From: Thiotrichaceae bacterium
GTDB taxonomy: Bacteria > Pseudomonadota > Gammaproteobacteria > Beggiatoales > Beggiatoaceae
Length of the DNA: 64,000 bases
Assembly: GCA_029939505.1 (NCBI GenBank)
Contig: JAOZSV010000001.1
Location: forward strand, 1 to 64,000
Direction: 5' to 3'
Part shown: positions 48,292 through 58,046 of the stretch, in pieces
Layout: each line of letters opens with the position of its first letter
Position numbering within the stretch: the first letter of the stretch is position 1
The notes under the pieces: model-generated
What the model was told of the DNA's origin: nothing
Database searches by the model: none
Seen by the model: only the letters and a program-made list of their open reading frames with translations
Position numbers and translations under genes: made by a program

Positions 48292-51200
48292 TTAAGGTAT
48301 TGAAATAAGCGGAAAATTTCTAACCGCCCGTGGAATAGCCACCGTTGGCGTTTGTTGGCCTTCTGTCAGTTCTTCTACGCCATCCGACAAATACAAATCG
48401 ATTTCCTTAAAAGAAATCTCCTTATCACCTTTATAGTCCGCTTCCCCTCTGAAGCCTTCCAATAATATTTTGGTAAATGCACCATTGCCCCAATCAGGAC
48501 TCTCAAGGGCCAATTGTTCACCCGTTGTGGCCGTTAAAACGACAATGGCCTCTCTTTCTGCACTCCCTAAATCATTAGTGACCTCATCTACGTCAATGAG
48601 TCCATCGCCCATGACATTACCTGAATGACAAGTATCCAGAAAGAATAAAACTTTACCTGGTAAATTCATCACCGTCTTTTTAATATCGCGGAAAAAAACA
48701 CTTGAACCCTTAATTTCGGTTTCCGTTTTCACTTTAGCATCACGCGGCAAGAAAAAATATTGCTGTTTACTATCGCTTCCATGTCCACCTATATTAACGC
48801 CGTGCCCTGCTATAAATAACATAGCCACATCGCCTAATTGGACTTGACTTTGTAACCAAGCAAGGCCATCAAGTACTTCTTTTTTGCTGGCATCTAGCAA
48901 CTTTTTGATGGTCACCTCCTTATATAACTTGCCTTTTTGATTTTGGAGGGCGTTAGCAAAATCATTGGCATCTTTGGCCGCAAAATTTAGGGTGAGTTCT
49001 TTGTTATCATATTTACTCACACCAACTGCCAGCACATAAAGATTTGGTTGCGGTTTTTCGGTCACTTTCCCCGTCCACTGTAACTCAATCGCAAGGGGTT
49101 GAGAAGTGACAAAACTATTTTCAACCACCAAACCAAATTTTACATCTCGCGGCGGTAACGATACTCGCAGATGATATTCCTTTTCATCTTTAGGCAATTG
49201 ACAAAAAGAGGTACTTACATCACGACTAGCAACGTTACTAATGCCACGACTGGCAACATTACTAATTCCGCGACTGGCGACGTTACTAATTCCGCGTGTT
49301 TGTTGCGATAAATCACAAATTTCAATTGGTTTACTCGCATCGTCAGAATTCTTATTTTTGATACTTCCTATTTTCTGCCCATCAACCAGTACTTGGAGGC
49401 CTGTGATAGGTTCCCCGGAAGGTAAACGGAGACTATAACGTAATTCTACCACTGACGTAGCGAAAGAGGCCTTTTTGCTACCGCTACTAACTACCCCACT
49501 GACACCACGACTAACCACCCCACTGATGCCACGGCTGGCTACATTACTAATCCCACGAGTTTCAGTTTTGGCATGTGGATCTGGTTCGACTAATGCTAAC
49601 ATCTCAATTTCTGGCGGTAATGATTCTTGCAGCGTTGGTTTAGGAGATTGGGCTGAAGATTTTTCCCTAGGAGACGGTGATGAAGATTTTTTGTTCAGCA
49701 GTCGCCTAGAAGATTGGGATGATGTTTTTTGAGATTGTCCTTTTTTAACCGGTTGTTTGGCCTGCAATTTTTTAATTTTCGGCAGAATTGAAGAGCGCGT
49801 GGCTTCCGCTAATTTTAAATTGTCCACTAATTTATCCACCACTTCAGGTGAATAATGGCGCTTCAGGGATTGTTTAAAAGTTTGCTTCAGGCGATTTATT
49901 TCATCTGCCAATAAGATCGCTTCATCAATATCATAGAGCATTAATGTGTTTTTTACTATCTGCGGACTATAAAGGTTTCTAAATTTACTGAGGGGAAAAA
50001 ATTGTGCCGCTTCAGTCTGCCCACGATTGACATACCAACCCATTATGTTTTCACCACCTGCCGAGGCCATATAATGGGATCGCGGTGTCCATATAATCCA
50101 GCGTTCGTCATAAGGAAAATAGGCTAATAATTCGGCACCATCAGAGATTCGGTACCAACGTAAAATTCCATCGCTAAATGCAGCGACGGCAACTTTCCCA
50201 TTCCCCGCAATCTTGACATCCCAAGGAATAGCGGGTGCGGTTTGTTGCCATTTGAGTTGGCCTTTTCTATCTAATAATCGTAACGACCAATCGGTTCCCA
50301 CCAAAATATGTTGTTCATTTTTGGTAATGGCAAAGCTGCGAACCATTTCGTCTGGCTGAAGCTGTAACAGTTTACCATTGATTTTAAAATCGGTGGTGTT
50401 TATCTCACCAGTAATATCGAAATAGGACGAATTAATAATTGGGATCGTCATAGATGGCTGTCGTTTGTCCAGAGGTTTAACAGCAACAAGGCTCCGATCA
50501 CGCACGGAAAAACGTCTGGGGCGTTTTTGGTCCCCTTGGTTATAATTAAATTCAATCTGACTTCCATCCATAGAAATTTGTAAACCTTTATCATAACGGA
50601 AATCAGCAATACGGAAATCAGCAGTTCCGGCATCACGTTCTAATATTTTGTCCCCATTAGCATTAAAACGTCCAAAAGTCGGTTCAAAGGTACCAAACAC
50701 AAGTCCCCCATCTCGCAAAGCCCGAATATCCATGATCGTATTTGAGGCCGCGGGCCATTTGTCGTAGCGACTTTGGTCTGCTTGATTCCAACGTAAAATA
50801 AACGTTTGATTGTTTTCCAAATGTGTGCCACCTGCATAGAGCCACTGTCCATCTTTAGACCACGCAACCGTGTTCAAATTACCATTCACACCCAATGTCT
50901 GTGGTTCAGATAAAAGAGTCAAGTCCATACCGAACAAAACATTGATGGTATTAGAATCCGCAAACCCCACCACAATTTTATTACCTGTGGGGGAAAAATC
51001 GACAGAAAATGGTTTATTGCCACCGGGTGCTTTGCGTTTCGCCAATAATTTGAAATTTTGATCATAGAGACGCAGATAACCATCCCAACAACTTGTCACT
51101 AAACGTCCTTGCTGATCAAAATTGGCCCAATAAGTCGCATCACCATAGTCAGTATCCAGCGCATGCAAATGATAATCAGAAGTGCGATAGACTCGGATGC

Positions 51201-51717
51201 CTTGTTGGCCTAAATTAGCCACCAAATAATGCCCATCCGGAGAATAAGCCAAATGAAAAATCAAATTGGGATGTCCAGGAAGACGTTGATTCATTTCACC
51301 CGTTTTGCGATTAAACAAGTAAATTGAATAGGTGCCTTCCAAAGTTTGTCCCGTCCATCCACCGGCAGCCACCGTTTCACCATCTGGTGAAATAGCCACC
51401 GCGTGAATTTTACCTTCATTACCTTTATCAATGGGTGGACGTAAAATTTGGATGAGTTTACCATTATCTAAAGACCAAACCCGCACCGTCTTATCCAACG
51501 AACCCGTGACTAAATAACGTTCATTGGAATCTACATCAATGCGTTTGATCACTTCAGTATGCATTCCCGTTTCTGGACGAAAAAAAGCCTTATTTAGGTT
51601 GTTAACCTCCGCAAAAGCGGATAAGGCAGGAAAGCCAAATAAGCACAAACTTATAAACACTTGGCCAAATCTTAATATGGCAATTTGGCGTTTAAAATGG
51701 CGCATTAGAAATAACAT
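48292..51717 (-). CDS. WD40-repeat protein with C-terminal caspase-like (peptidase C14) domain
   Basis: VRVWSLDNGKLIQILRPP WD-like repeats; PNLYVLAVGVSKYD...LFIAGHGVN (His) ... VLFFLDTCHSGNVMG (Cys); embedded RGISNVAS octapeptide repeats. Confidence 0.9.
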   Translation of the reverse strand: MLFLMRHFKRQIAILRFGQVFISLCLFGFPALSAFAEVNNLNKAFFRPETGMHTEVIKRIDVDSNERYLVTGSLDKTVRVWSLDNGKLIQILRPPIDKGNEGKIHAVAISPDGETVAAGGWTGQTLEGTYSIYLFNRKTGEMNQRLPGHPNLIFHLAYSPDGHYLVANLGQQGIRVYRTSDYHLHALDTDYGDATYWANFDQQGRLVTSCWDGYLRLYDQNFKLLAKRKAPGGNKPFSVDFSPTGNKIVVGFADSNTINVLFGMDLTLLSEPQTLGVNGNLNTVAWSKDGQWLYAGGTHLENNQTFILRWNQADQSRYDKWPAASNTIMDIRALRDGGLVFGTFEPTFGRFNANGDKILERDAGTADFRIADFRYDKGLQISMDGSQIEFNYNQGDQKRPRRFSVRDRSLVAVKPLDKRQPSMTIPIINSSYFDITGEINTTDFKINGKLLQLQPDEMVRSFAITKNEQHILVGTDWSLRLLDRKGQLKWQQTAPAIPWDVKIAGNGKVAVAAFSDGILRWYRISDGAELLAYFPYDERWIIWTPRSHYMASAGGENIMGWYVNRGQTEAAQFFPLSKFRNLYSPQIVKNTLMLYDIDEAILLADEINRLKQTFKQSLKRHYSPEVVDKLVDNLKLAEATRSSILPKIKKLQAKQPVKKGQSQKTSSQSSRRLLNKKSSSPSPREKSSAQSPKPTLQESLPPEIEMLALVEPDPHAKTETRGISNVASRGISGVVSRGVSGVVSSGSKKASFATSVVELRYSLRLPSGEPITGLQVLVDGQKIGSIKNKNSDDASKPIEICDLSQQTRGISNVASRGISNVASRGISNVASRDVSTSFCQLPKDEKEYHLRVSLPPRDVKFGLVVENSFVTSQPLAIELQWTGKVTEKPQPNLYVLAVGVSKYDNKELTLNFAAKDANDFANALQNQKGKLYKEVTIKKLLDASKKEVLDGLAWLQSQVQLGDVAMLFIAGHGVNIGGHGSDSKQQYFFLPRDAKVKTETEIKGSSVFFRDIKKTVMNLPGKVLFFLDTCHSGNVMGDGLIDVDEVTNDLGSAEREAIVVLTATTGEQLALESPDWGNGAFTKILLEGFRGEADYKGDKEISFKEIDLYLSDGVEELTEGQQTPTVAIPRAVRNFPLISIP
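49220..49300 (-). repeat. 24-bp repeats encoding (RGISNVAS)n, block 1
   Basis: RGISNVASRGISNVASRGISNVASRDVS in the WD40-caspase CDS. Confidence 0.9.
49488..49562 (-). repeat. 24-bp repeats encoding RGISNVAS/RGISGVVS/RGVSGVVS, block 2
   Basis: Second block of the same octapeptide motif about 65 aa upstream in the protein. Confidence 0.9.
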
Positions 51718-51923
51718 AAATTCATTTTCTCCTGTTAGTAGATTAGATAGATAATGGTGGGTGGAGCGTTCGCTCTACCCCAGCCTATTTTAATTTAAAT
51801 TTAGAATGTTGAGTTAATGTTGCTAATAATTTAATTGACAATAATTATATCGCCATTTTCGTTAGAGTGTTAGGCTTTTAGTGTCATTTTACCATAAAAT
51901 GGACATTTAAAGGACAAATAACA

Positions 51924-52213
51924 ATGATCGAGGCTAAAGTTTTTTGAAGAAAAACCTTTGTACAGGACATTTTTTATTGTTTTCGAGGCTAACGTTTTTT
52001 TAACGAAAAAACGTTAGCCTCGAAATCAGAATGATCAGAATTTTCAAATTTTCAGAATTAAAAATCAAGTGAGTTTTCATTAACTTATCAGGTTTTAAAT
52101 TTTGTAAATTCTTAAATTCTTAAATTCTGATTCTAACAATGGAAAGTGATTTAAATCAATGAATTATAAAAAAATGTCCTGTACAAAGAAGAAAAACTTT
52201 AGCCTCGATCACA
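51924..52213. mobile_element. Putative non-coding element with ~45-bp imperfect TIR TGATCGAGGCTAAAGTTTTT...TTTGTACAGGACATTTTTT
   Basis: Left end 51924-51975 and inverted right end about 52165-52213; contains a perfect CGAGGCTAACG hairpin at 51983-52023. Confidence 0.75.
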
Positions 52214-52335
52214 TACATTGCTCACCATTTCAGCCTTCATATTATCATAAAAAGTTCTTAAAAAAACTTGTTCTCCAATTAAAAGTCAGTTAAGTCTTTA
52301 TATATAGTTGGGTCGTCTGACAGCGTCAACGACCT

Positions 52336-52475
52336 AAACTATACGCCTCAATGCCATTAAGTTAAGCCAGGGCGAACACGCAGGATTCGAGGCTACAGCC
52401 CCTGAATATGTGGAGATTGGTAGGGGCAGAACTGTGTGTCTGCCCTTAACTTAATGGCAGTGAAACTATACGCCT
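52336..52475. mobile_element. TIR element N1 (CAATGCCATTAAGTTAAG/CTTAACTTAATGGCAGTG) flanked by 13-bp direct repeat AAACTATACGCCT
   Basis: Element 52349-52462; direct repeats 52336-52348 and 52463-52475. Confidence 0.85.
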
Positions 52476-53107
52476 AGCCCTCATAACGATGAAAAATAGA
52501 GAGTATAGTGTATATTACACTTGGGGACCAATTATTTTATTTCAAGTTTGAAAAAAAAATCAATCAGGTAGATAATGTGACTTGAGCAATGATGATTGAC
52601 GTGACCGATTTTTTATCTCTGCCCTAATATTATCAATTCGAGGCTAAGAGTTTTTATCATCAGTAAAAACTAAAACTCGCATGAATAGTGGATGTCTTAA
52701 TAGACCGTTTTTTAGTGTGGCTATTATGTTGATATTGTCGGTGATGAATAAAAAATATCAGTTTAAACAATCACTTGAAAATTATTTTCGGTGATTTAAA
52801 AGAGAATTTCATGAACTTCAAGAACGGATTGATGTAAAGTGTCTTTTGGAGGTGGTGGAAAAACGTCATGAGCGGGGCAACTTGGGCAACTTAAACTGGT
52901 TGATTCCATGCAACGGGTACTCGCCGCGTTTTTCTTCAAAAAACTCTTAGCCTCGAATGTTAAATCATAATTCGATTTAGTTTGTTAACATATCGGAATT
53001 ACTGATGGGCAGATATTAAGCAACAGTCACAAATTGCGATGCTCGCATTTAGAAAACCCGTTTTTTGAAGAAACTGGATTTATCACCTCGAAAAATTTTC
53101 TTAAGCA

Positions 53108-53350
53108 TAGCGAAAATACTCACCCAGGATTTTCCAGAATTGCTTCAATTTATTTTGACAAAATATCAAGTTGAGGCTGAAAAAACCTGGGCATTAGTTG
53201 GTTTCGAGGTTTCAAAAAACTGAAACCTCGAAAAGAATTTGTTTTCATCAAACGCATTGCGGATGTGATTTTTGAAGCGAAAGATAAGCAAGGCAATGAA
53301 GTGATTATTCATTTGGAATTTGAGCGCGAATATCAATCAGTCTTTGGTAA
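53108..53350 (+). pseudogene. Rpn/PD-(D/E)XK nuclease-like gene relic interrupted by a hairpin repeat
   Basis: ILTQDFPELLQFILTKYQVEAEKTWALVG, then hairpin 53204-53231, then (other frame) EFVFIKRIADVIFEAKDKQGNEVIIHLEFEREYQSVFG. Confidence 0.65.
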
Positions 53351-53487
53351 AAAAAACTTGAATCTCAAGTGAATTGAGGATGATTTTATGATATAATATC
53401 AATTTTCAAATTGGCTTTCTGAAATCAGAAATGTTCAAAATTTCTGAAATCTGATCGCTTGAATTTTTCACATTGGAAGTTAAAATT

Positions 53488-53928
53488 ATGCCAACTATCA
53501 AAAAAATTGAAGTCAGCGCTGCGCTGGTTGACAATTTTAAATTTGAAAGCAAAATCCGCGGTCATCGCGTTATCATTGATCAACCCCCTCAAGGAGGTGG
53601 TAAAGATGAAGGGCCTAGCCCTCTTGAATTTGCTTGTCTTTCACTCTCAGCCTGTGTGCTTACTGTTGGGCAAATTGTCGCCAAACAAAAAAGAATCCGG
53701 TTGAAAAATTTTGAAGTTCGGGTTGAAAGCGAGATAGACAGCGATGGCTTTATGGGAAAAAGCAAGGAAAACCGGGTTGGTTTTTTTGGTTACAAAGTCA
53801 TCGCCAAAATTGATGCGGACATCTCTTTAGAAGAGAAAAAAGCATTTTTGGAAGAAGTTGATCATCGTTGCCCGATATCAGAAAACCTTCAGAACAATAC
53901 GCCAGTTACTGTTGAGTTAGAAGAATAG
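53488..53928 (+). CDS. OsmC-family protein
   Basis: GGGKDEGPSPLEFACLSLSACVLTVGQIVAKQKRIRLKNFEVRVES...HRCPISENLQNNTPVTVEL; start refined to MPTIKK. Confidence 0.82.
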   Translation: MPTIKKIEVSAALVDNFKFESKIRGHRVIIDQPPQGGGKDEGPSPLEFACLSLSACVLTVGQIVAKQKRIRLKNFEVRVESEIDSDGFMGKSKENRVGFFGYKVIAKIDADISLEEKKAFLEEVDHRCPISENLQNNTPVTVELEE

Positions 53929-54176
53929 TTCAGTGCTGAAGCATAAGTTTTAATATTGGAGTCCAACGCTTTAGCTTTGGCGGTGCCAAAATGACTAGCG
54001 ATCAAAGCTAAAGCGTTGAACTCCATTATATTCAAACATTTATGCTTCAGTACTTAATAAAATCGACCACATTCGAGGCTTCAGCTTTGGACGTATTTTG
54101 GAGTCCAAACCTTTAGATTTGGACGTATTTTGGAGTCCAAACCTTTAGATTTGGACGTATTTTGGAGTACAACGCT

Positions 54177-57100
54177 TCAGCTTTGGACACCCTTTTTCGC
54201 CATCATGTCTTCATAAATAGATAACAATGCCGGTACCGCCAGTAACACCAAAATGGTAGAAAACATTAAACCAAAAGCAATAGAAGTCGCCATCGGAATT
54301 AAAAATTGTGCCTGTAACGAAGTTTCAAAAAGGAGCGGAGTCAAACCAAAAATGGTTGTCAATGAGGTGAGCAAAACTGCCCGTAATCGTTGACAAGCCG
54401 CCTCAATCAACGCTTCTTTGACTAGCATTCCTTCTTCGCGGAGTTGTTTATAAAAAGTGATCAAGACAATGGAATCATTTATCACGATGCCCGATAATCC
54501 AAAGAAACCAAATAGCGATAAAATGGTCAAATCAATCTCCATCATCCAATGTCCGAAAATGGCACCGACTAAACCAAATGGAATTATACTCATCACAACG
54601 AAAGGCCAACCATAAGAAGCAAATTGCCAAGCGAGTATAATATAAATCATGGCAATCGCAAATATCAGTCCTCGTTTCATATCGCCCAACGTTTGAGCTT
54701 GATCAGCCATACGTCCTTCAAAAGAATATTCCACCCCATAACGGACACTCAAGTCTGGTAGAACGTTTTCAACCAGGTTCGCTACAATTTTATTCGCATT
54801 ATTAACCGCTTTATCCACATCGGCTGACAGTTGGGCAGCCAAACGTCCTTGAGCATGGCGTATCGTTTCAAAGCCGCGCCGTGTTGTCACATTCACAGCC
54901 GTAGAAAATGGAATACGCGCACCATTGGGTAATTGCAACATGAAATTTTCTAAACTGGCTAAACTGTAACGTTCCTGATCGGGCAATACCACCCGCACTT
55001 CCACTTCATCTTCATTATCTTGAAAAATCTGCACTAAATGTCCATCAAAAGCCGCGCGTAATTGTTTTCCAACCGATTCTATCGTTAAACCCAAAGCATT
55101 CCCATAATGGCTCAACGAATAAATCCATTGTTCCCTTCCATAAGGCATATCATCTTCAATCCCATTCACTCCTGGAAATGTTTTTAACACGTCTGCCAAT
55201 TCCAATACAGCCGCTTTCACCTTATCCGCATCCGTGCCGTTGAGACGAATTTCAATATCTCTACCCGGAGGTCCACCGCGACTTTCCATGATAGTAAGAC
55301 TTTCTAAACCGGGCGGGTTAATAATTTTCGCTTCCCAAGCCTGAATAAATTGTTTATTACGCACAGTACGACTATCTGGCGAACTCAGTTCAATCATAAA
55401 AGAGCCAAATTGATCACCCTTTCTACCGGCACCACGCGCTGATGTTCCACTACCATGCCGAACAACCATCACTTTAACAATATTCCCACCCAATTCCTTA
55501 TCAGTGGCATATAAAGTCTTTTCTAAATGTGCTAAAAAAGTATCAACCCGCGTTGATGAACTCCCTGCGACAAAATTGGCATTTGCGAGGAGAATGGTAT
55601 TATCAGGTGAGGGAAAAAAGGTAAAGTTCAAACGCCCACCGGCTAATAAACCAACCGCAAACATCATGGCAGCCAGCATCAATGCCAATACGCTCCAACG
55701 AAAAGCAATCGTCACCGTGACAAGGGCGCGAAAGTACTTATCACGCATGGCATCAAAAGCCCTTTCCAATTTCTGTCGTACTTTGCTGGTTTTTTGACGA
55801 TGAAGTTTATGGAAAGTATGCCGTAAATGACCGGGTAAAACGAAAAAGCATTCGATCAATGAAGCAATTAACACGCAAATCATCACGGTTGGAATGTCAA
55901 AAAGGATATTGCCCATAATCCCCCCAATCAGCATGAGCGGTAAAAAAGCCGCAATCGTTGTTAATGAGGCGGCAGTGACGGGGGCTAACATGCGTTGTGC
56001 GCCCCCCTCAGCAGCCAACAAAGATTGTTCACCCGTTTGAAAATGGGTAAAAGCGTCTTCACCAACAACAATCGCATCATCAACAATAACGCCTAATGCC
56101 ATAATCATAGCAAATAAACTCACCATATTGATGCTGCCCCCTATCATATAGAGTACCGCGAGCATACCCATCAATGAAATAGGAATACCCGCTGCAACCC
56201 AAAAAGCCACCCGCCCATTGAGAAAGATAAATAAAGTCGCCACCACCAATATTAAGCCACTCAAGCCATTTCTGAGTAGCAAAGAAATACGTTCATCAAT
56301 CAATTCCCAAGATTGGGCATAAACATGCAATTCAATTCCCGGCGGAAGTAAAGGGCGTGCTTCCTCTAACCAAACTTGTAATATTTTTGCCGATTTTAAC
56401 GCATCATTTTCTTCAGTACGTAATAATCGCAATTCAATGACGGGTTTATCTTGATAAGTTATACGCACTTCGCCATCTCGCGGGCGGCGTTCAATCGTCG
56501 CAATATCTCCAAGTTTAACATAACGTCCTGATTTTTCAGTAATTATTGGCAAATCGGCAAAAGCGAATTCATCACGGCGTTGTTCCAAACTACGCAATTG
56601 TCGTGCAACTTCACCGCGCCCGATAGCACCCGCCGGTATATCTTGACTAAAACGTGTAATTTGCTCACCCACTTGGGGCAATGTCAGCCCTAACTCTTCC
56701 AATTGAACAGTGGAAACTTGTATCGCGATTTCTTCTTTAGGTAAACCCTCAATCTCAATTTTGCTAATGCCACGCTCAAGTAATTCACGTTCTATGCGCC
56801 TTGTTAAATGGCGTAATTCATTCGTATCATCGACTCCCATTAAGAGCAAACGGGCAATGCCATCATAATGAGCCGCGCGACTGATTTCTGGCTTTTCTGA
56901 GGTGCTGGGTAGATTACGCAATAATGCGACTTTTTCCTTAACCTGATCAAGTGCCCAGCCCATGTCAGTTCCTTCCTCATACTCTATGACAATTGTTGAG
57001 AAGTTTTGAGTAGAAGTTGAGTTCATTTTATGCACATGATCAAGGGTGCGTAATTCCTGCTCAATAGGGCGAGTAATAGACATTTCGACATCCTCAGCCG

Positions 57101-57284
57101 TTGCACCTGTCCATAAGACTGTTACTGATATAATATCCAGTGCAAAATTAGGCAAAAACTGAGTATTGAGTTTACTCAAAGCCAAAAAGCCCGCCAATAG
57201 CAGTATCAACATTAATAAGTTCGCCGCAACTTTATGTTGGGCAAAAATACCGATAAGATTTTTTTGATGTTTAAATGTTTGCAC
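54177..57284 (-). CDS. RND efflux transporter permease (AcrB/HAE-type)
   Basis: FLALSKLNTQFLPNFALDIISVTVLWTGATAEDVEMSITRPIEQEL; MIMALGVIVDDAIVVGEDAFTH; FGLVGAIFGHWMMEIDLTILSLFGFFGLSGIVINDSIVLITF. Confidence 0.95.
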   Translation of the reverse strand: MQTFKHQKNLIGIFAQHKVAANLLMLILLLAGFLALSKLNTQFLPNFALDIISVTVLWTGATAEDVEMSITRPIEQELRTLDHVHKMNSTSTQNFSTIVIEYEEGTDMGWALDQVKEKVALLRNLPSTSEKPEISRAAHYDGIARLLLMGVDDTNELRHLTRRIERELLERGISKIEIEGLPKEEIAIQVSTVQLEELGLTLPQVGEQITRFSQDIPAGAIGRGEVARQLRSLEQRRDEFAFADLPIITEKSGRYVKLGDIATIERRPRDGEVRITYQDKPVIELRLLRTEENDALKSAKILQVWLEEARPLLPPGIELHVYAQSWELIDERISLLLRNGLSGLILVVATLFIFLNGRVAFWVAAGIPISLMGMLAVLYMIGGSINMVSLFAMIMALGVIVDDAIVVGEDAFTHFQTGEQSLLAAEGGAQRMLAPVTAASLTTIAAFLPLMLIGGIMGNILFDIPTVMICVLIASLIECFFVLPGHLRHTFHKLHRQKTSKVRQKLERAFDAMRDKYFRALVTVTIAFRWSVLALMLAAMMFAVGLLAGGRLNFTFFPSPDNTILLANANFVAGSSSTRVDTFLAHLEKTLYATDKELGGNIVKVMVVRHGSGTSARGAGRKGDQFGSFMIELSSPDSRTVRNKQFIQAWEAKIINPPGLESLTIMESRGGPPGRDIEIRLNGTDADKVKAAVLELADVLKTFPGVNGIEDDMPYGREQWIYSLSHYGNALGLTIESVGKQLRAAFDGHLVQIFQDNEDEVEVRVVLPDQERYSLASLENFMLQLPNGARIPFSTAVNVTTRRGFETIRHAQGRLAAQLSADVDKAVNNANKIVANLVENVLPDLSVRYGVEYSFEGRMADQAQTLGDMKRGLIFAIAMIYIILAWQFASYGWPFVVMSIIPFGLVGAIFGHWMMEIDLTILSLFGFFGLSGIVINDSIVLITFYKQLREEGMLVKEALIEAACQRLRAVLLTSLTTIFGLTPLLFETSLQAQFLIPMATSIAFGLMFSTILVLLAVPALLSIYEDMMAKKGVQS

Positions 57285-57307
57285 GAGAGTTTTTTTTCTT
57301 AATTGGG

Positions 57308-57350
57308 GATCGAGGTTTTAGTTTTTTGAAAAAAAACTAAAACCTCGATC
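57308..57350. repeat. Hairpin GATCGAGGTTTTAG...CTAAAACCTCGATC
   Basis: Covarying CGAGG hairpin family. Confidence 0.85.
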
Positions 57351-57460
57351 AGAGAATGCCTAAATCTTTCTTACCTTAAACTGTTTCTGGCTTAAAATAA
57401 AATACCTGAAAATTTATGCTTTTGTAACTTAGCTTTGGTTTGGAGTTCATTCGAGAGTCG

Positions 57461-57571
57461 ATTCTAGGTTCAAGTTTTTTCGGTAAAAAAAACTTGAACC
57501 TAGAATTGAGTTTTTCGTAAAAAAACTCAAACCTCGACTAAAGTTTTTTGAAGAAAAACTTTAGCCTCGAA
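57461..57571. repeat. Three consecutive hairpins (ATTCTAGGTTCAAG..., GAGTTTTT..., CTAAAGTTTTTT...)
   Basis: Same family, adjacent copies. Confidence 0.8.
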
Positions 57572-57594
57572 TGCTTTAGCTTTGGGCGTTTTTC

Positions 57595-57684
57595 CGTTCA
57601 ACGCTTTTCCGTTCAACGCTTTAGCTTTGGACGTTTTTCCGTTCAACGCTTTTCCGTTCAACGCTTTAGCTTTGGACGTTTTTC
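57595..57684. repeat. 45-bp tandem repeat x2 (CGTTCAACGCTTTTCCGTTCAACGCTTTAGCTTTGGACGTTTTTC)
   Basis: Identical units 57595-57639 and 57640-57684. Confidence 0.92.
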
Positions 57685-57971
57685 CTCGTTCAAAAATTCT
57701 ACTTGGAAATGCCTTATTGCCCACCTACCAAAAACAGGGTAAATAATTTATTATTTAATTAATAATTAATAATTAACAATTAATAAAAATGGCCCTTTAA
57801 ATTTGTTATCAATGAGCCTTTAAATTTGTTATATCGGTATGAGCCTTTAAAATCGCTTCAGTCCATTTTTATGAACAAAAAAAGGTCAAAAAATGCTTAA
57901 TCTTTTCTTTGTAAAATGTTTTAAAATTGGATCAAGGTTTTAATTGAGTTATCAAATGGCACCGTTTTCGA

Positions 57972-58046
57972 TTCGAGGTTAAAGTTTTTTTATTGAAAAA
58001 ACTTTAACCTCGAATTTAGTTTTTTGACGAAAAACTAAAACCTCGA
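57972..58046. repeat. Two consecutive hairpins CGAGGTTAAAG...CTTTAACCTCG and TTTAGTTTTTTGACGAAAAACTAAAACCTCG
   Basis: Covarying CGAGG hairpin family. Confidence 0.85.

Noticed and set aside
51780-53460. Possible cryptic genes in the 1.7-kb gap
   Set aside because: Contains repeats and short gene relics with frame breaks; only the Rpn-like fragment could be supported.
54177-57284. Possible complete tripartite efflux operon
   Set aside because: Only the RND permease is present; no membrane-fusion protein or outer-membrane factor was found in the window.
57527-57724. Minus-strand ORF with KTSKAKALNGKALNG repeats and the opposing plus-strand ORF 57548-57742
   Set aside because: Both are translations of the non-coding 45-bp tandem repeat and adjacent hairpins.
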